NCBI GenBank assembly: GCA_011391255.1
Contig: JAABQV010000001.1
Location: 124,001-188,000, forward strand
Direction of reading: 5' to 3'
Source of the DNA: Dechloromonas sp.
Lineage (GTDB): Bacteria; Pseudomonadota; Gammaproteobacteria; Burkholderiales; Rhodocyclaceae
DNA length: 64,000 nucleotides
Under the pieces are notes generated by a model. The model ran no database searches, was not told the origin of the DNA, and was given only the letters and a program-made list of their open reading frames with translations. A program made the translations under genes and the position numbers. Positions 49,991 through 58,619 of this stretch are shown here, in pieces (position 1 is the stretch's first letter; every line of letters begins with the position of its first letter).

Positions 49991-51775
49991 TTATTGGTAT
50001 TGAATCGGGAAGTTGTTGAACGGTTGAGCTTCACGTGGTTGCTCGAAAAAGCTATTGCTGGGTAGTTGGGAGCGATAGGGTGAATAGTCACCGTTCAAAC
50101 TGGCATCCTTGATGACAATAGGCCGGAGAAAAATTACGAGTTCAGATTTTCGTGCCAGATTGCTACGATTATTTACCAGTTCGCCCAAAACAGGTATCTG
50201 ACCAACGATAGGGATGCGCTGATTTTGATATTCGATCTTGTCTTCCATCAGCCCCCCCAAAATGGCGATCTCACCACTACTTACTCTCATGATCGACTCG
50301 ATTTCCCGAGTACGAATCTGAGGGATCTGGTTAGGTATTACTAAGTCAGGATTGGGATCGGTGACGAAAGACGCGATACTGGAAATGCTGGGTCTGACAT
50401 TTAGTACGATTTGGTTGTTGTCGCTAATTTGAGGCGTTACGGTAAGAACCAAACCGACGCTAACCGTTTGGGGAATGGTGGTAAATGACTTGAGAGCACC
50501 TGAATTCGTTGTTGCTCCCGCGATGTCCGACTTGACATTGAAAAAAACCACGTTTTCAACGACTTTGAGCAGGGCAGTCTGATTGTTAAGGACTGAAAGT
50601 CGTGGGCTGGAGAGCACTTTCGTGGTGCCAAAAGTTTCAAGGAGGTTGATGACCGCACTCGGGTTATTAGACTTGTCGTAACTCAAATTGGCCGCACCAT
50701 TGAGCTGCCGGCTCAGAATTTTGACGACACCGCCACTACTTAATTGAGTCCAGTCAATCCCCTGTTCGTAACCATCTTTCAAAACAACTTCAATAATCGT
50801 CGCCTCAATTAATACCTGCCGCCGCGCGGCATTGACGACGCGATCAACAAACTCCTGAATCCGGTCATGCTGGCGCTGCGTGGCGCGAACCGTCACCGTG
50901 CCGCTCTCTGGGTTGATGATGACCGAGGCCGCTTCGCGGAAGGTGCTGCGCCGTACTACTGTATTGCCGACGGCCTGTGATGACGAGCCGGGCGCTGGAT
51001 TGCCTTGCAAGGCGTTGGCAATATTCTGCGCGGCGCGTGCTCCACTGCCTTGCGGCAACGCTGCGGCGCCGCTTGCAGTCTGGCTGTTGCTCTGTTCGGT
51101 CACCGTCTCGCTCGAGCCTTCGGGGAAGGTTTTATCAGTCTCGTGGAGGATGTCCTTGATGTTTTTTTCAAGGGATTCCCAGAAAATGTTTTTCGAGGTG
51201 TTGATGATTTCTGTTTTTGATGTGTTGCCGCTGGCACCGCTAGCCGAGCTAGCTGCAGTGGCGCCGGGAACGCCGGTGGCAATCTGCGTACTGGCCGACA
51301 CGGTGCCGGTGACGTTACGTGACATATTCACGTAGTCGACCTTGTAGTGCTTGAGGAAGGGCGAATCCGGCATCACCGTCAGATTCGGGCCGTCCATCTC
51401 GAAGCGCATATCGACCTGCTTGGAGATGCGCGAGAGCAACTGCGGCAAGGTTTGGTTGATCGCGTTCAGTGATACGACGCCGGAAATGCCCGGGTGAATG
51501 TCGACATTGACTTTGGCATCGCGCGATAGCGCGAACAATAAATCGCGAACCTGAACGTTGTTGACCACAACACTATAAGTTTCGGCCTTCGGTGCGCTAC
51601 GGGGTTTCGGCAATGCCAGTGTTTCCTGAACTGGCGCCGGAATGTCGTTGCCGGCGATTTGTGCCGGCGTTGTTTCGCTACTGATATGGTTCTTGAGCGG
51701 TTCGCGTGGTGTCGGGGCAACGCAAGCGGCGAGCAGCAGCGAAAACAAAACTGCGCTAATTGATCCACTTTTCAT
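49991..51775 (-). CDS. Secretin (MshL/PilQ/GspD family), predicted lipoprotein
   Basis: An outer-membrane channel of 594 residues. It begins with a lipoprotein signal (AVLFSLLLAAC, lipobox LAAC). The N-terminal region contains STN/N0 and N1-like domains (VQVRDLLFALSRDAKVNVDI), a Ser/Gln-rich loop around residues 205-290, and the secretin core from about 350 to the end. Family landmarks are VLIEATIIEVVL, LVLTVTPQISDNNQIVLNVR, MRVSSGEIAILGGLMEDK, VGQIPVLGELV and LVIFLRPIVI. The frame is open to 51883, which would overlap the upstream ATPase gene, but that extension puts 36 basic residues before the signal peptide, so ATG 51775 is preferred. Confidence 0.88.
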   Translation of the reverse strand: MKSGSISAVLFSLLLAACVAPTPREPLKNHISSETTPAQIAGNDIPAPVQETLALPKPRSAPKAETYSVVVNNVQVRDLLFALSRDAKVNVDIHPGISGVVSLNAINQTLPQLLSRISKQVDMRFEMDGPNLTVMPDSPFLKHYKVDYVNMSRNVTGTVSASTQIATGVPGATAASSASGASGNTSKTEIINTSKNIFWESLEKNIKDILHETDKTFPEGSSETVTEQSNSQTASGAAALPQGSGARAAQNIANALQGNPAPGSSSQAVGNTVVRRSTFREAASVIINPESGTVTVRATQRQHDRIQEFVDRVVNAARRQVLIEATIIEVVLKDGYEQGIDWTQLSSGGVVKILSRQLNGAANLSYDKSNNPSAVINLLETFGTTKVLSSPRLSVLNNQTALLKVVENVVFFNVKSDIAGATTNSGALKSFTTIPQTVSVGLVLTVTPQISDNNQIVLNVRPSISSIASFVTDPNPDLVIPNQIPQIRTREIESIMRVSSGEIAILGGLMEDKIEYQNQRIPIVGQIPVLGELVNNRSNLARKSELVIFLRPIVIKDASLNGDYSPYRSQLPSNSFFEQPREAQPFNNFPIQYQ

Positions 51776-51882
51776 CAGGCTATGCCTTTGGCTCAAAGGG
51801 TTGTAATAAATTGCGTGGAATAATTTTGATCGTAGCACAGAGCGCAGTCGCTGGGCGCGTGTAAGTGACTGTGGCTGCGTCA

Positions 51883-53367
51883 TTATTTAAGCTTTGCAAC
51901 TTGGCGTGGATAAGGCTGCGCCTGACGAATTTCCTCCGGAAGCGCACGAAGGGCGATCGTTGCGGCTTGGCGTGTCGGGTAATCTCCGTAAATGATGCCA
52001 ACCCGGTCACGGCCGGATAATGCCGAGCGATAGGCGCGCAAATGTTGCGGATCGAGTAGTTTTCCGGCACGGGAAATAAAGCTCTCGATTTCAGCCGTGC
52101 TGCCCGCATCGGTTGCTAATAGCTGAATGAAATAATGTTCGCTGGGCGTAGCTTCGAGCCAACTTGTAAAGCGCCTCAGGTGTTCGCGGGTCAGTGGGCC
52201 AAAAGCGTCGTTTTGTGTGCCCGGGTTCGCTGGTTTGATTTCCTGACTTGCCACTGGCTGAGCAACTAAGGCTTTTGCCGGCACAGGGGCGGCGTCCGGT
52301 AGCGGCGCCGGTGCTGTAACGGCTTTTTCCTGGATGGGCGTTGGCGTAGCGGGCGGGGTGGGTGCTGAAGCAGGTGTCGGCGTCGTTGTTGCTGCGGGGT
52401 GTGGCGTTAACGTCGCCGGCAAGCTGGTTTGTAATGCTGCCGTTTGCTGGTGTGGCCAAAGCGAAAAGAGCAGAGCGGCCAGTCCGACAACAGCTATCCC
52501 GCCGCCGATACCCCATAGCAGGGGGAGAAAGTTAAATGGCACCTTCTGTTGCAGTGGCGAAAAACGGGCATCCTGATTGGCGGTTTGAACTTCCTTGGTG
52601 TCAACCTTGTAAGCGCCAGCCGAATAGGCGGCAAGCAGGCTTTTGTCGGCAAGGATGTTGATTCGCCGCGAAAGTCCTTCGGAAATCCGGGCAATTTGTT
52701 CAATGGCGCGTTCGGAAAACGGAATCGGGCCGCGATAGCCGGCGGTGCGCAGACGGAATTCGAGATAACCGCCAACTTCGCCAGCTTTCAGGGGGGAAAG
52801 ATTGAAGTGCTGGGTAATGCGTTCGCGCAGTTGGCGCATGTCGTTGGCGGCCAGTCGTTCCTCGATTTCCGGCTGGGCAAAGAGCGCGATTTGCAGCAAT
52901 TTGGTGGCTTTTGATTCGAGGTTCGAAAGCAGACGAATTTCTTCCAGAGATTCGGCGGGCATGGCATGTGCCTCGTCGATCATGATGACCACCCGTTTGC
53001 CGTCCGCGTAGCGTTGTACCAAGGCATCCTGTAGCGTGCGGATCATCGAGTGAGTGGTTTTTGCGTCGGCCGGAATGCCAAGTTCGTCAGCAATGGCGCC
53101 AAGAATTTCTGTGCGCGAAAGCGATGGATTGGATAAATAAAGCGACTCGACATTCTCCGGTAGCCGCTCAATGAGCATGCGACAGAGCATGGTTTTGCCG
53201 CTGCCGACTTCACCGGTGACCTTGACGATACCTTCATCCTGCGTGATGGCGTAAATCAGCGCATCCAGCGTCGGCCCGCGATTGGCGCCGGTGAAGAAAA
53301 AATCGGTGTGCGGGGTGATCCGGAAGGGTGGCTCACGCAGTCCGAAATGTTCAAGGTAAAGGCTCAT
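51883..53367 (-). CDS. ExeA/MshM-type AAA ATPase with C-terminal SPOR domain
   Basis: A 494-residue protein. The N-terminal AAA domain (about 1-260) starts with the MSLYLEHFGLREPPFRITPH signature of ExeA/GspA/MshM proteins and has Walker A GEVGSGKTMLCRML and Walker B RVVIMIDEAHAM. A membrane helix at about 283-305 (LLWGIGGGIAVVGLAALLFS) and a Pro/Ala/Thr linker follow. The C-terminal ~90 residues (YFIQLLATDAGSTAEIESFI onward) fit a SPOR domain, which binds denuded peptidoglycan. It probably helps secretin insertion through the cell wall. It overlaps the sigma-54 regulator gene by four bases. Confidence 0.85.
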   Translation of the reverse strand: MSLYLEHFGLREPPFRITPHTDFFFTGANRGPTLDALIYAITQDEGIVKVTGEVGSGKTMLCRMLIERLPENVESLYLSNPSLSRTEILGAIADELGIPADAKTTHSMIRTLQDALVQRYADGKRVVIMIDEAHAMPAESLEEIRLLSNLESKATKLLQIALFAQPEIEERLAANDMRQLRERITQHFNLSPLKAGEVGGYLEFRLRTAGYRGPIPFSERAIEQIARISEGLSRRINILADKSLLAAYSAGAYKVDTKEVQTANQDARFSPLQQKVPFNFLPLLWGIGGGIAVVGLAALLFSLWPHQQTAALQTSLPATLTPHPAATTTPTPASAPTPPATPTPIQEKAVTAPAPLPDAAPVPAKALVAQPVASQEIKPANPGTQNDAFGPLTREHLRRFTSWLEATPSEHYFIQLLATDAGSTAEIESFISRAGKLLDPQHLRAYRSALSGRDRVGIIYGDYPTRQAATIALRALPEEIRQAQPYPRQVAKLK

Positions 53368-54785
53368 GAGCGCTGCCGGATTTCCATACGGTTATAGAGT
53401 GTAGTGCGGTTGATACCTAGCAGGCGCGAGGCCTGGCTGACGTTGCCGCCGGCGATTTGCAGCGCCGCTTCGATGTAGGCTTGTTCGAGTTTGGCGAGCG
53501 TCGCGTCGAGATCAATATGACCGGCTTTTTGCAAATGATCAAGCGCCGGGCGTATCGTCGATTCGGCGGTCTCCGGTTGGGGGGAGACAGTGCTCCTAGT
53601 GCGGTCAACCGGCTCCGAGGTGTCAAATTCTGCCAGCAATTGCTCGCTGCCCACCGCTTTTCCCGCCCGGCGAGCAGTCAGGCGAATTACGATATTGCGT
53701 AACTCACGGATATTGCCGGGGAAAGAATAGGTTAGCCAGTGTTCGGTGGCGGCTGCATCCAGTGTGAACGGCTCGCAGCGTGCCTGGGCTGCGTAACGTT
53801 GCCGGAAATGTTCAAGGAGTAAAAGGCGGTCATTGCCCATGTCGCGCAGTGGCGGCACGGTAACACTGAATACTGAAAGACGGTGGTAGAGATCGGCGCG
53901 GAAACGTCCAGCCTTGATTTCCTGCCGCAAATCGCGGTTGGTGGCGGCAATGATGCGCGCTTGTGAAACGCGGGTCTGGGTTTCGCCCACCCGTTGATAT
54001 TCACCATTTTCAAGGACGCGCAGCAGTTTGGGCTGCAGATCGTGGGGCAGTTCGCCAATTTCATCAAGAAACAAGGTTCCGCTGCCGGCTTCCTCAAAGT
54101 AACCGGCACGCGCACTTGCGGCGCCGGTGAATGCACCTTTGGCATGTCCAAAGAGAGTGGGTTCGATCAGGCTGGGTGAGATGGCGGCGCAATTGATCGC
54201 CAGAAACGGCTGCTTGCGTCGATCGGTCAGTTGATGGAGGTGGTGGCTGGCGACGATATCCTTGCCGCTGCCTGATTCACCTTCAATTAATACTGGAAAT
54301 CCAAGATTGGCATATTGTTCGAGTTGAAGCTTAAGCCCCTGCATCGGCAAGCTGTCGCCGATCAAACCAGACGCGACTTTGTCGAGCACATCGCTGCCAT
54401 TGAAGGCGATAGCCTGATGCAGCATTTTGAGCAGCCGTCCCGGGTCGCAGGGCTTGGCGACGAAATCTACTGCACCCAGGGTTCGTGCATGGCGCGCGTT
54501 GTCGTCATCATTTTGTCCCGACAAAACAATGATCTTCATCTCGGGATCTATTGCCAGCAGGTCTCCGATCAAGGCAAAACCTTCATCCGGGCGATGCGGC
54601 ATCGGCGGCAGGCCAAGGTCGACGACGGCGGCTTGCGGTGCATGCTTGAGTTGCTGGAGCAGGCGCAGGCAGTGTGCGCGGGTGTGGCTGGTGACGATGT
54701 CAAAGTCGCCGGCAAAGGCATAGCCAAGTGCGTCACTGATAAGCGGATCATCGTCAACAACGAGAAGTAATGGTTTTTCAGTCAA
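53364..54785 (-). CDS. Sigma-54-dependent response regulator, PrsR-like
   Basis: A 473-residue NtrC-type regulator. The receiver domain (residues 1-120) has the DDD acidic pocket and phosphoacceptor D56 in AAVVDLGLPP. The AAA domain (about 145-385) has Walker A GESGSGKDIVA and the GAFTGA loop that contacts sigma-54. A C-terminal Fis-type HTH (GNVSQASRLLGINRTTLYNR) binds DNA. The DLGLPP-x-P...EGF pattern in the receiver resembles the PrsR group associated with exopolysaccharide/PEP-CTERM systems. No histidine kinase is adjacent. As the first gene of the pilus operon it may autoregulate it. Confidence 0.88.
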   Translation of the reverse strand: MTEKPLLLVVDDDPLISDALGYAFAGDFDIVTSHTRAHCLRLLQQLKHAPQAAVVDLGLPPMPHRPDEGFALIGDLLAIDPEMKIIVLSGQNDDDNARHARTLGAVDFVAKPCDPGRLLKMLHQAIAFNGSDVLDKVASGLIGDSLPMQGLKLQLEQYANLGFPVLIEGESGSGKDIVASHHLHQLTDRRKQPFLAINCAAISPSLIEPTLFGHAKGAFTGAASARAGYFEEAGSGTLFLDEIGELPHDLQPKLLRVLENGEYQRVGETQTRVSQARIIAATNRDLRQEIKAGRFRADLYHRLSVFSVTVPPLRDMGNDRLLLLEHFRQRYAAQARCEPFTLDAAATEHWLTYSFPGNIRELRNIVIRLTARRAGKAVGSEQLLAEFDTSEPVDRTRSTVSPQPETAESTIRPALDHLQKAGHIDLDATLAKLEQAYIEAALQIAGGNVSQASRLLGINRTTLYNRMEIRQRS

Positions 54786-54802
54786 TGCTTAACCGTATTT
54801 CC

Positions 54803-54816
54803 GTGAAATATTTCAC
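54803..54816. promoter_or_regulatory. 14-bp perfect palindrome between the regulator and mlaF
   Basis: GTGAAATATTTCAC is a perfect dyad 18 bases upstream of the sigma-54 regulator ATG and about 78 bases from the mlaF start. Its position in the divergent spacer fits an operator for one or both genes. The binding protein is unknown. Confidence 0.45.
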
Positions 54817-54893
54817 ACAATTATAGCCTCGTCATTTCGCTGTAATGCTCGGGCTGTCTGTTAAAATCGCGCTTCTTTTTCGAGGGTGATATT

Positions 54894-55706
54894 TTGTTTG
54901 ACGACGTTCTGGTCGATATTCGGGATTTGCACTTCAAGTTTGATGAGCGGCCGGTGCTCGAAGGGATCAATATGAAGATCCCGCGTGGCAAGGTTGTTGC
55001 CATCATGGGTGGCTCCGGATGCGGTAAGACAACCTTGTTGCGCTGCATCGGCGGGCAGTTGCGTCCGACGGCGGGTTCCGTTCGTCTCGAACATCATCAG
55101 GTCTGCAAAATGTCGCATGATGAGCTGTATCGTCTGCGCCGAAAAATGGGCATGCTGTTCCAGTTTGGTGCGTTGTTTACTGACATGAGTGTGTTTGACA
55201 ACGTGGCTTTTCCGATTCGTGAGCATACCGATATGTCGGAAGCGATGATACGGGATCTGGTTCTGATGAAGCTGGAAGCTGTTGGCTTGCGCGGCGCCAG
55301 CGCCTTGATGCCGGGCGAATTGTCAGGCGGTATGGCGCGCCGTGTTGCTTTGGCGCGCGCAGTGGCGCTCGATCCAATGCTGGTGATGTATGACGAGCCG
55401 TTCACTGGCCTCGATCCGATTGCGCTGGGTGTCATTGGCCAGTTGATCCGCAAGCTCAACGATGCGCTCGGTGCGACCTCAATTATGGTGACGCACGATA
55501 TTCAGGAGTCGTTGCTGATCGTCGATTACATTTATTTCGTCTCGCAGGGCAAGATAGTCGCCGAAGGCACGCCTGACGAGATTCGCGCATCAAATGATCC
55601 CTTTGTGCATCAGTTTGTGCATGCCGCACCGGATGGTCCCGTTCATTTCGACTATCCCGCCCCATCGGTTCAGCAGGATTTTATGCGGGAGGCTGCCCGT
55701 GCTTAA
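54894..55706 (+). CDS. mlaF: Phospholipid ABC transporter ATPase MlaF
   Basis: The cytoplasmic ATPase of the Mla system that moves phospholipids between the outer and inner membranes. The 270-residue protein has Walker A GGSGCGKTTLL, Q-loop MLFQFGALFTDMSV, signature LSGGMARRVALARA and Walker B LVMYDEPFTGLD. TTG is the first start codon after a strong CGAGGGTGATA ribosome-binding site; the protein reads MFDDVLVDIRDLHF. It overlaps mlaE by 8 bases. Confidence 0.96.
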   Translation: MFDDVLVDIRDLHFKFDERPVLEGINMKIPRGKVVAIMGGSGCGKTTLLRCIGGQLRPTAGSVRLEHHQVCKMSHDELYRLRRKMGMLFQFGALFTDMSVFDNVAFPIREHTDMSEAMIRDLVLMKLEAVGLRGASALMPGELSGGMARRVALARAVALDPMLVMYDEPFTGLDPIALGVIGQLIRKLNDALGATSIMVTHDIQESLLIVDYIYFVSQGKIVAEGTPDEIRASNDPFVHQFVHAAPDGPVHFDYPAPSVQQDFMREAARA

Positions 55707-56493
55707 TCCCGTTAACTGGGCGAAAAAAATCGGTCACGCGACAGTTGATAGGATCTGGCGTCTAGGGTTTGCGGCGCGTTTCTTTTTCGCGATCCTGATT
55801 TATTCGGGTACTTCTTTCCGGCGCCTGCACTTGACCATCCGCGAAATTTTTTTTAGTGGTGTGCTTTCGCTTCTGATTATTTTGGTCTCCGGACTTTTTG
55901 TCGGCTTGGTGCTCGGTTTGCAAGGCTACGAGACCTTGCAGCGCTATGGCTCAACCGAGGCGCTGGGAACGCTGGTAGCGCTTTCTTTGACCCGCGAACT
56001 TGGCCCGGTGCTCGCGGCGTTGCTCTTCGCCTCCCGTGCCGGCTCGTCGGTGACCGCTGAAATTGGTTTGATGAAAGCCACTGAGCAAATAAAAGCGATG
56101 GACATGATGGCAGTGAATCCGATCGCCCGTGTTGTTGCACCGCGCTTCTGGGGTGGCGTCATTGCCATGCCCTTTTTGGCAGCGATGTTCTCAGCGATGG
56201 GTATTTTTGGCGGCTGGCTGATCGGCGTCGTCTTTATCGGGGTTGATGATGGCGCGTTCTGGTCGCAGATGCAGGCTTCCGTTGATTTTCGCTACGATAT
56301 CTGGAACGGCGTGATCAAAAGTTTTGTCTTCGGAGTTGCGGTTTCGTTGATTGCTGTTTTTGAAGGTTATGATTCGGCGCCAACCGCCGAAGGTGTCTCG
56401 CGTGCGATTACGCGAACCGTGGTGACTTCGGCGCTGACTATTCTGGCGCTGGACTTTGTTTTAACCTCGTTCATGTTTCGGGGAACATCATGA
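55699..56493 (+). CDS. mlaE: Phospholipid ABC transporter permease MlaE
   Basis: The 264-residue inner-membrane permease of the Mla system with about five to six helices and the MlaE family segment LVSGLFVGLVLGLQGYETLQ, ALSLTRELGPVLAALLFASR and EIGLMKATEQIKAMDMMAV. The frame is open from 55594, but GTG 55699, preceded by CGGGAGGCTGCCC, gives the family length. It overlaps mlaF and has a four-base overlap with mlaD. Confidence 0.95.
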   Translation: MLNPVNWAKKIGHATVDRIWRLGFAARFFFAILIYSGTSFRRLHLTIREIFFSGVLSLLIILVSGLFVGLVLGLQGYETLQRYGSTEALGTLVALSLTRELGPVLAALLFASRAGSSVTAEIGLMKATEQIKAMDMMAVNPIARVVAPRFWGGVIAMPFLAAMFSAMGIFGGWLIGVVFIGVDDGAFWSQMQASVDFRYDIWNGVIKSFVFGVAVSLIAVFEGYDSAPTAEGVSRAITRTVVTSALTILALDFVLTSFMFRGTS

Positions 56494-56960
56494 ACCGTAA
56501 AATTCTTGACTTGTGGGTCGGCTTCTTCGTCCTGATTGGCGCTGCGGCGCTGTTGTTTTTAGCCATGAAAGTGGGGAATTTGTCCTCTGCCCACATGGCT
56601 GAAACTTACGTGCTGGAAGCTAAGTTTGATAATATCGGGGGGTTGAAAGTGCGCGGCCCGGTGAAGAGCGCCGGTGTGGTGGTGGGGCGTATTTCCGATA
56701 TCAAGTTTGATCCGGTTTCTTACGAAGCGGTTGTGGTCATGAATGTGGATGGCCGTTACCAGTTTCCGAGGGATACATTTGCCTCCGTTTTAACCGCGGG
56801 CTTGCTGGGTGAGCAGTACATTGGTTTCGATGCCGGCGGCGATGAAAAAATGCTGAAGGCCGGTGACAAGATCACTAAGACGCAATCAGCAGTGGTGCTG
56901 GAAAAGTTGATCAGTCAATTTCTCTTTAGTAAAGCGGCCGACGGACAGGACAAGAAATGA
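56490..56960 (+). CDS. mlaD: Mla substrate-binding protein MlaD (MCE domain)
   Basis: A 156-residue inner-membrane-anchored periplasmic protein that forms the hexameric lipid tunnel above MlaE. It has one N-terminal helix (about residues 7-27, LWVGFFVLIGAAALLFLAMK) and one MCE domain (YVLEAKFDNIGGLKVRGPVK ... LLGEQYIGF). Four-base overlaps join it to mlaE and mlaA. Confidence 0.95.
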   Translation: MNRKILDLWVGFFVLIGAAALLFLAMKVGNLSSAHMAETYVLEAKFDNIGGLKVRGPVKSAGVVVGRISDIKFDPVSYEAVVVMNVDGRYQFPRDTFASVLTAGLLGEQYIGFDAGGDEKMLKAGDKITKTQSAVVLEKLISQFLFSKAADGQDKK

Positions 56961-57688
56961 CCAAAAGTTTTTCCTCGGGGTTTGGCGTAAAACGCTGCAG
57001 CAAGTTGCTGGCAGGCGCCTTTGTTTTGCTGGCTGCCAATCTGACGATGGCCGAAGATAATCCGCGCGATCCCTATGAGGGCTTCAATCGCACGATGTAT
57101 TCAGTGAATGAGGCGCTGGATAATGTCGCGATCAAGCCGGTTGCCAAAGCTTATGATGCGGTGATTCCTTTGCCGGCTAAGGCCGGTATCGGCAATTTTT
57201 TCGGTAATACTGCTGATCTCTGGATTGGTGCCAATAGCGCAATGCAAGGCAAGTTTGGTGATGCCGGGGTTGATATTGCCCGCTTGCTGGTGAATTCGAC
57301 GGTCGGGATCTTCGGGTTGTTTGATGTCGCCAGCGAAATTGGCCTCGAAAAACATGAAGAAGACTTGGGGCAGACACTGGCCGTCTGGGGCGTTCCCGGT
57401 GGCGCCTACTTCTTCTGGCCGTTTATCGGGCCACGAACCCTGCGCGACACCTTTGGCTGGCTAGGCGATTCTTACGCAGACCCGGTATGGAGTGTTCGGA
57501 ACCGCTCATATGCCGTTCGTAACACCTTGGTTGCAGCCCGCTTCGTCGACATTCGCGCCAGCCTCTTGCCGGCTGATAAGGTGATTGACGAAGGTGCCTT
57601 GGATAAATACGCCTATGTGCGTGATGCCTACCTGCAACGCCGCCGTAACCAGATTTATGATGGCCGTCCGCCACGCAACATCGACTAA
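56957..57688 (+). CDS. mlaA: Outer-membrane Mla component MlaA (VacJ), non-lipidated form
   Basis: A 243-residue MlaA protein, which extracts mislocalised phospholipids from the outer leaflet. NPRDPYEGFNRTMYSVNEAL, VNSTVGIFGLFDVASEIGL and GGAYFFWPFIGPRTLRDTFG are typical. The signal peptide (KLLAGAFVLLAANLTMAEDN) has no cysteine at a lipobox; the only cysteine, C14, precedes the hydrophobic core. Unlike E. coli MlaA it is therefore probably not a lipoprotein. It also sits between mlaD and mlaC within the operon, whereas in E. coli it is elsewhere. Confidence 0.9.
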   Translation: MTKSFSSGFGVKRCSKLLAGAFVLLAANLTMAEDNPRDPYEGFNRTMYSVNEALDNVAIKPVAKAYDAVIPLPAKAGIGNFFGNTADLWIGANSAMQGKFGDAGVDIARLLVNSTVGIFGLFDVASEIGLEKHEEDLGQTLAVWGVPGGAYFFWPFIGPRTLRDTFGWLGDSYADPVWSVRNRSYAVRNTLVAARFVDIRASLLPADKVIDEGALDKYAYVRDAYLQRRRNQIYDGRPPRNID

Positions 57689-57703
57689 ATATTTCCCTGG
57701 ATC

Positions 57704-58327
57704 ATGATGAAAAAGCTTTTTGTTCTTCTCTTTGCTGGTTTTTTTGCCATGCTGGCAAGCGCTCAGGAAGCGCCCGACCTCCTTGTTAAAAAAATCACGG
57801 ACGATGTCCTGGAAATCGTTCGTGCTGATAAAGATATTCAGAACGGTGACACGCACAAGGCGATTGCGCTGGTTGATGCCAAGGTTTTGCCTTATTTCAA
57901 TTTTCAGCACATGACGGCGCTGGCCGTTGGCAAGGATTGGCGCAAGGCCAGCGCGCAGCAACAGCAGCAACTGACTGGCGAGTTCAAAACCTTGCTGGTG
58001 CGCACCTATTCCAACGCGCTGACCGGTTACCGGAACCAAAAAGTGGTTTTCAAGCCATTCAAGATGAACCCTGCTGATACCGATATTCTGGTGCGCACAG
58101 AAGTGTTGCAGCCTGGCTCCAAGGCGATTCAGCTGGATTACAGTCTTGAAAAGCTGGACAACGGCTGGAAAGTCTACGATGTAACAGTAGCGGGGATCAG
58201 CCTGGTCACCAATTACCGTGATCAGTTTGCGCAGGAAATCAGGAACGGCGGGATGGATGGTCTGATTCAAACCGTTGCGGCCAAGAACAAGTCGCTGGAA
58301 GCCAGTCTGGCCAAGGCCAGCAAGTAA
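57704..58327 (+). CDS. mlaC: Periplasmic phospholipid-binding protein MlaC
   Basis: A 207-residue soluble carrier that shuttles phospholipids between MlaA and MlaFEDB. The signal peptide is KLFVLLFAGFFAMLASAQE. The body has the VLPYFNFQHMTALAVGKDWR segment and YDVTVAGISLVTNYRDQFAQ near the C-terminus, both typical of the Ttg2D/MlaC family. The stop overlaps the mlaB start by one base. Confidence 0.95.
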   Translation: MMKKLFVLLFAGFFAMLASAQEAPDLLVKKITDDVLEIVRADKDIQNGDTHKAIALVDAKVLPYFNFQHMTALAVGKDWRKASAQQQQQLTGEFKTLLVRTYSNALTGYRNQKVVFKPFKMNPADTDILVRTEVLQPGSKAIQLDYSLEKLDNGWKVYDVTVAGISLVTNYRDQFAQEIRNGGMDGLIQTVAAKNKSLEASLAKASK

Positions 58328-58608
58328 TGATCGAACGAGTGGCCGGTCGTCTGATCGTGACTGCCCCTTTGCTTATGGATAATGCGCGCCAGTTGCTTGA
58401 GGCCGGGTGTGCCGCCCTGCAACCCGGGGATCAGGTCATTGATTTGGGATCAGTCAAAGAGGCAGACTCTTCTGCGCTTGCTGTGATGATCGGCTGGTTA
58501 CGTGCAACGAAACTGTCACGGTCGACGATCAAATTTGCCAATATTCCGACAGGCGTGCTTTCGCTCGCTGAGCTGTACGGCGTCGCTGATCTTCTTCCGC
58601 TCGCCTGA
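58327..58608 (+). CDS. mlaB: STAS-domain protein MlaB
   Basis: A 93-residue cytoplasmic STAS protein that binds MlaF and supports its ATPase activity. The VIDLGSVKEADSSALAVMIG stretch is the STAS signature around the conserved serine/threonine. It follows mlaC directly and ends 11 bases before the extra ABC ATPase gene. Confidence 0.92.
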   Translation: MIERVAGRLIVTAPLLMDNARQLLEAGCAALQPGDQVIDLGSVKEADSSALAVMIGWLRATKLSRSTIKFANIPTGVLSLAELYGVADLLPLA

Positions 58609-58619
58609 GCGGTATTTTC

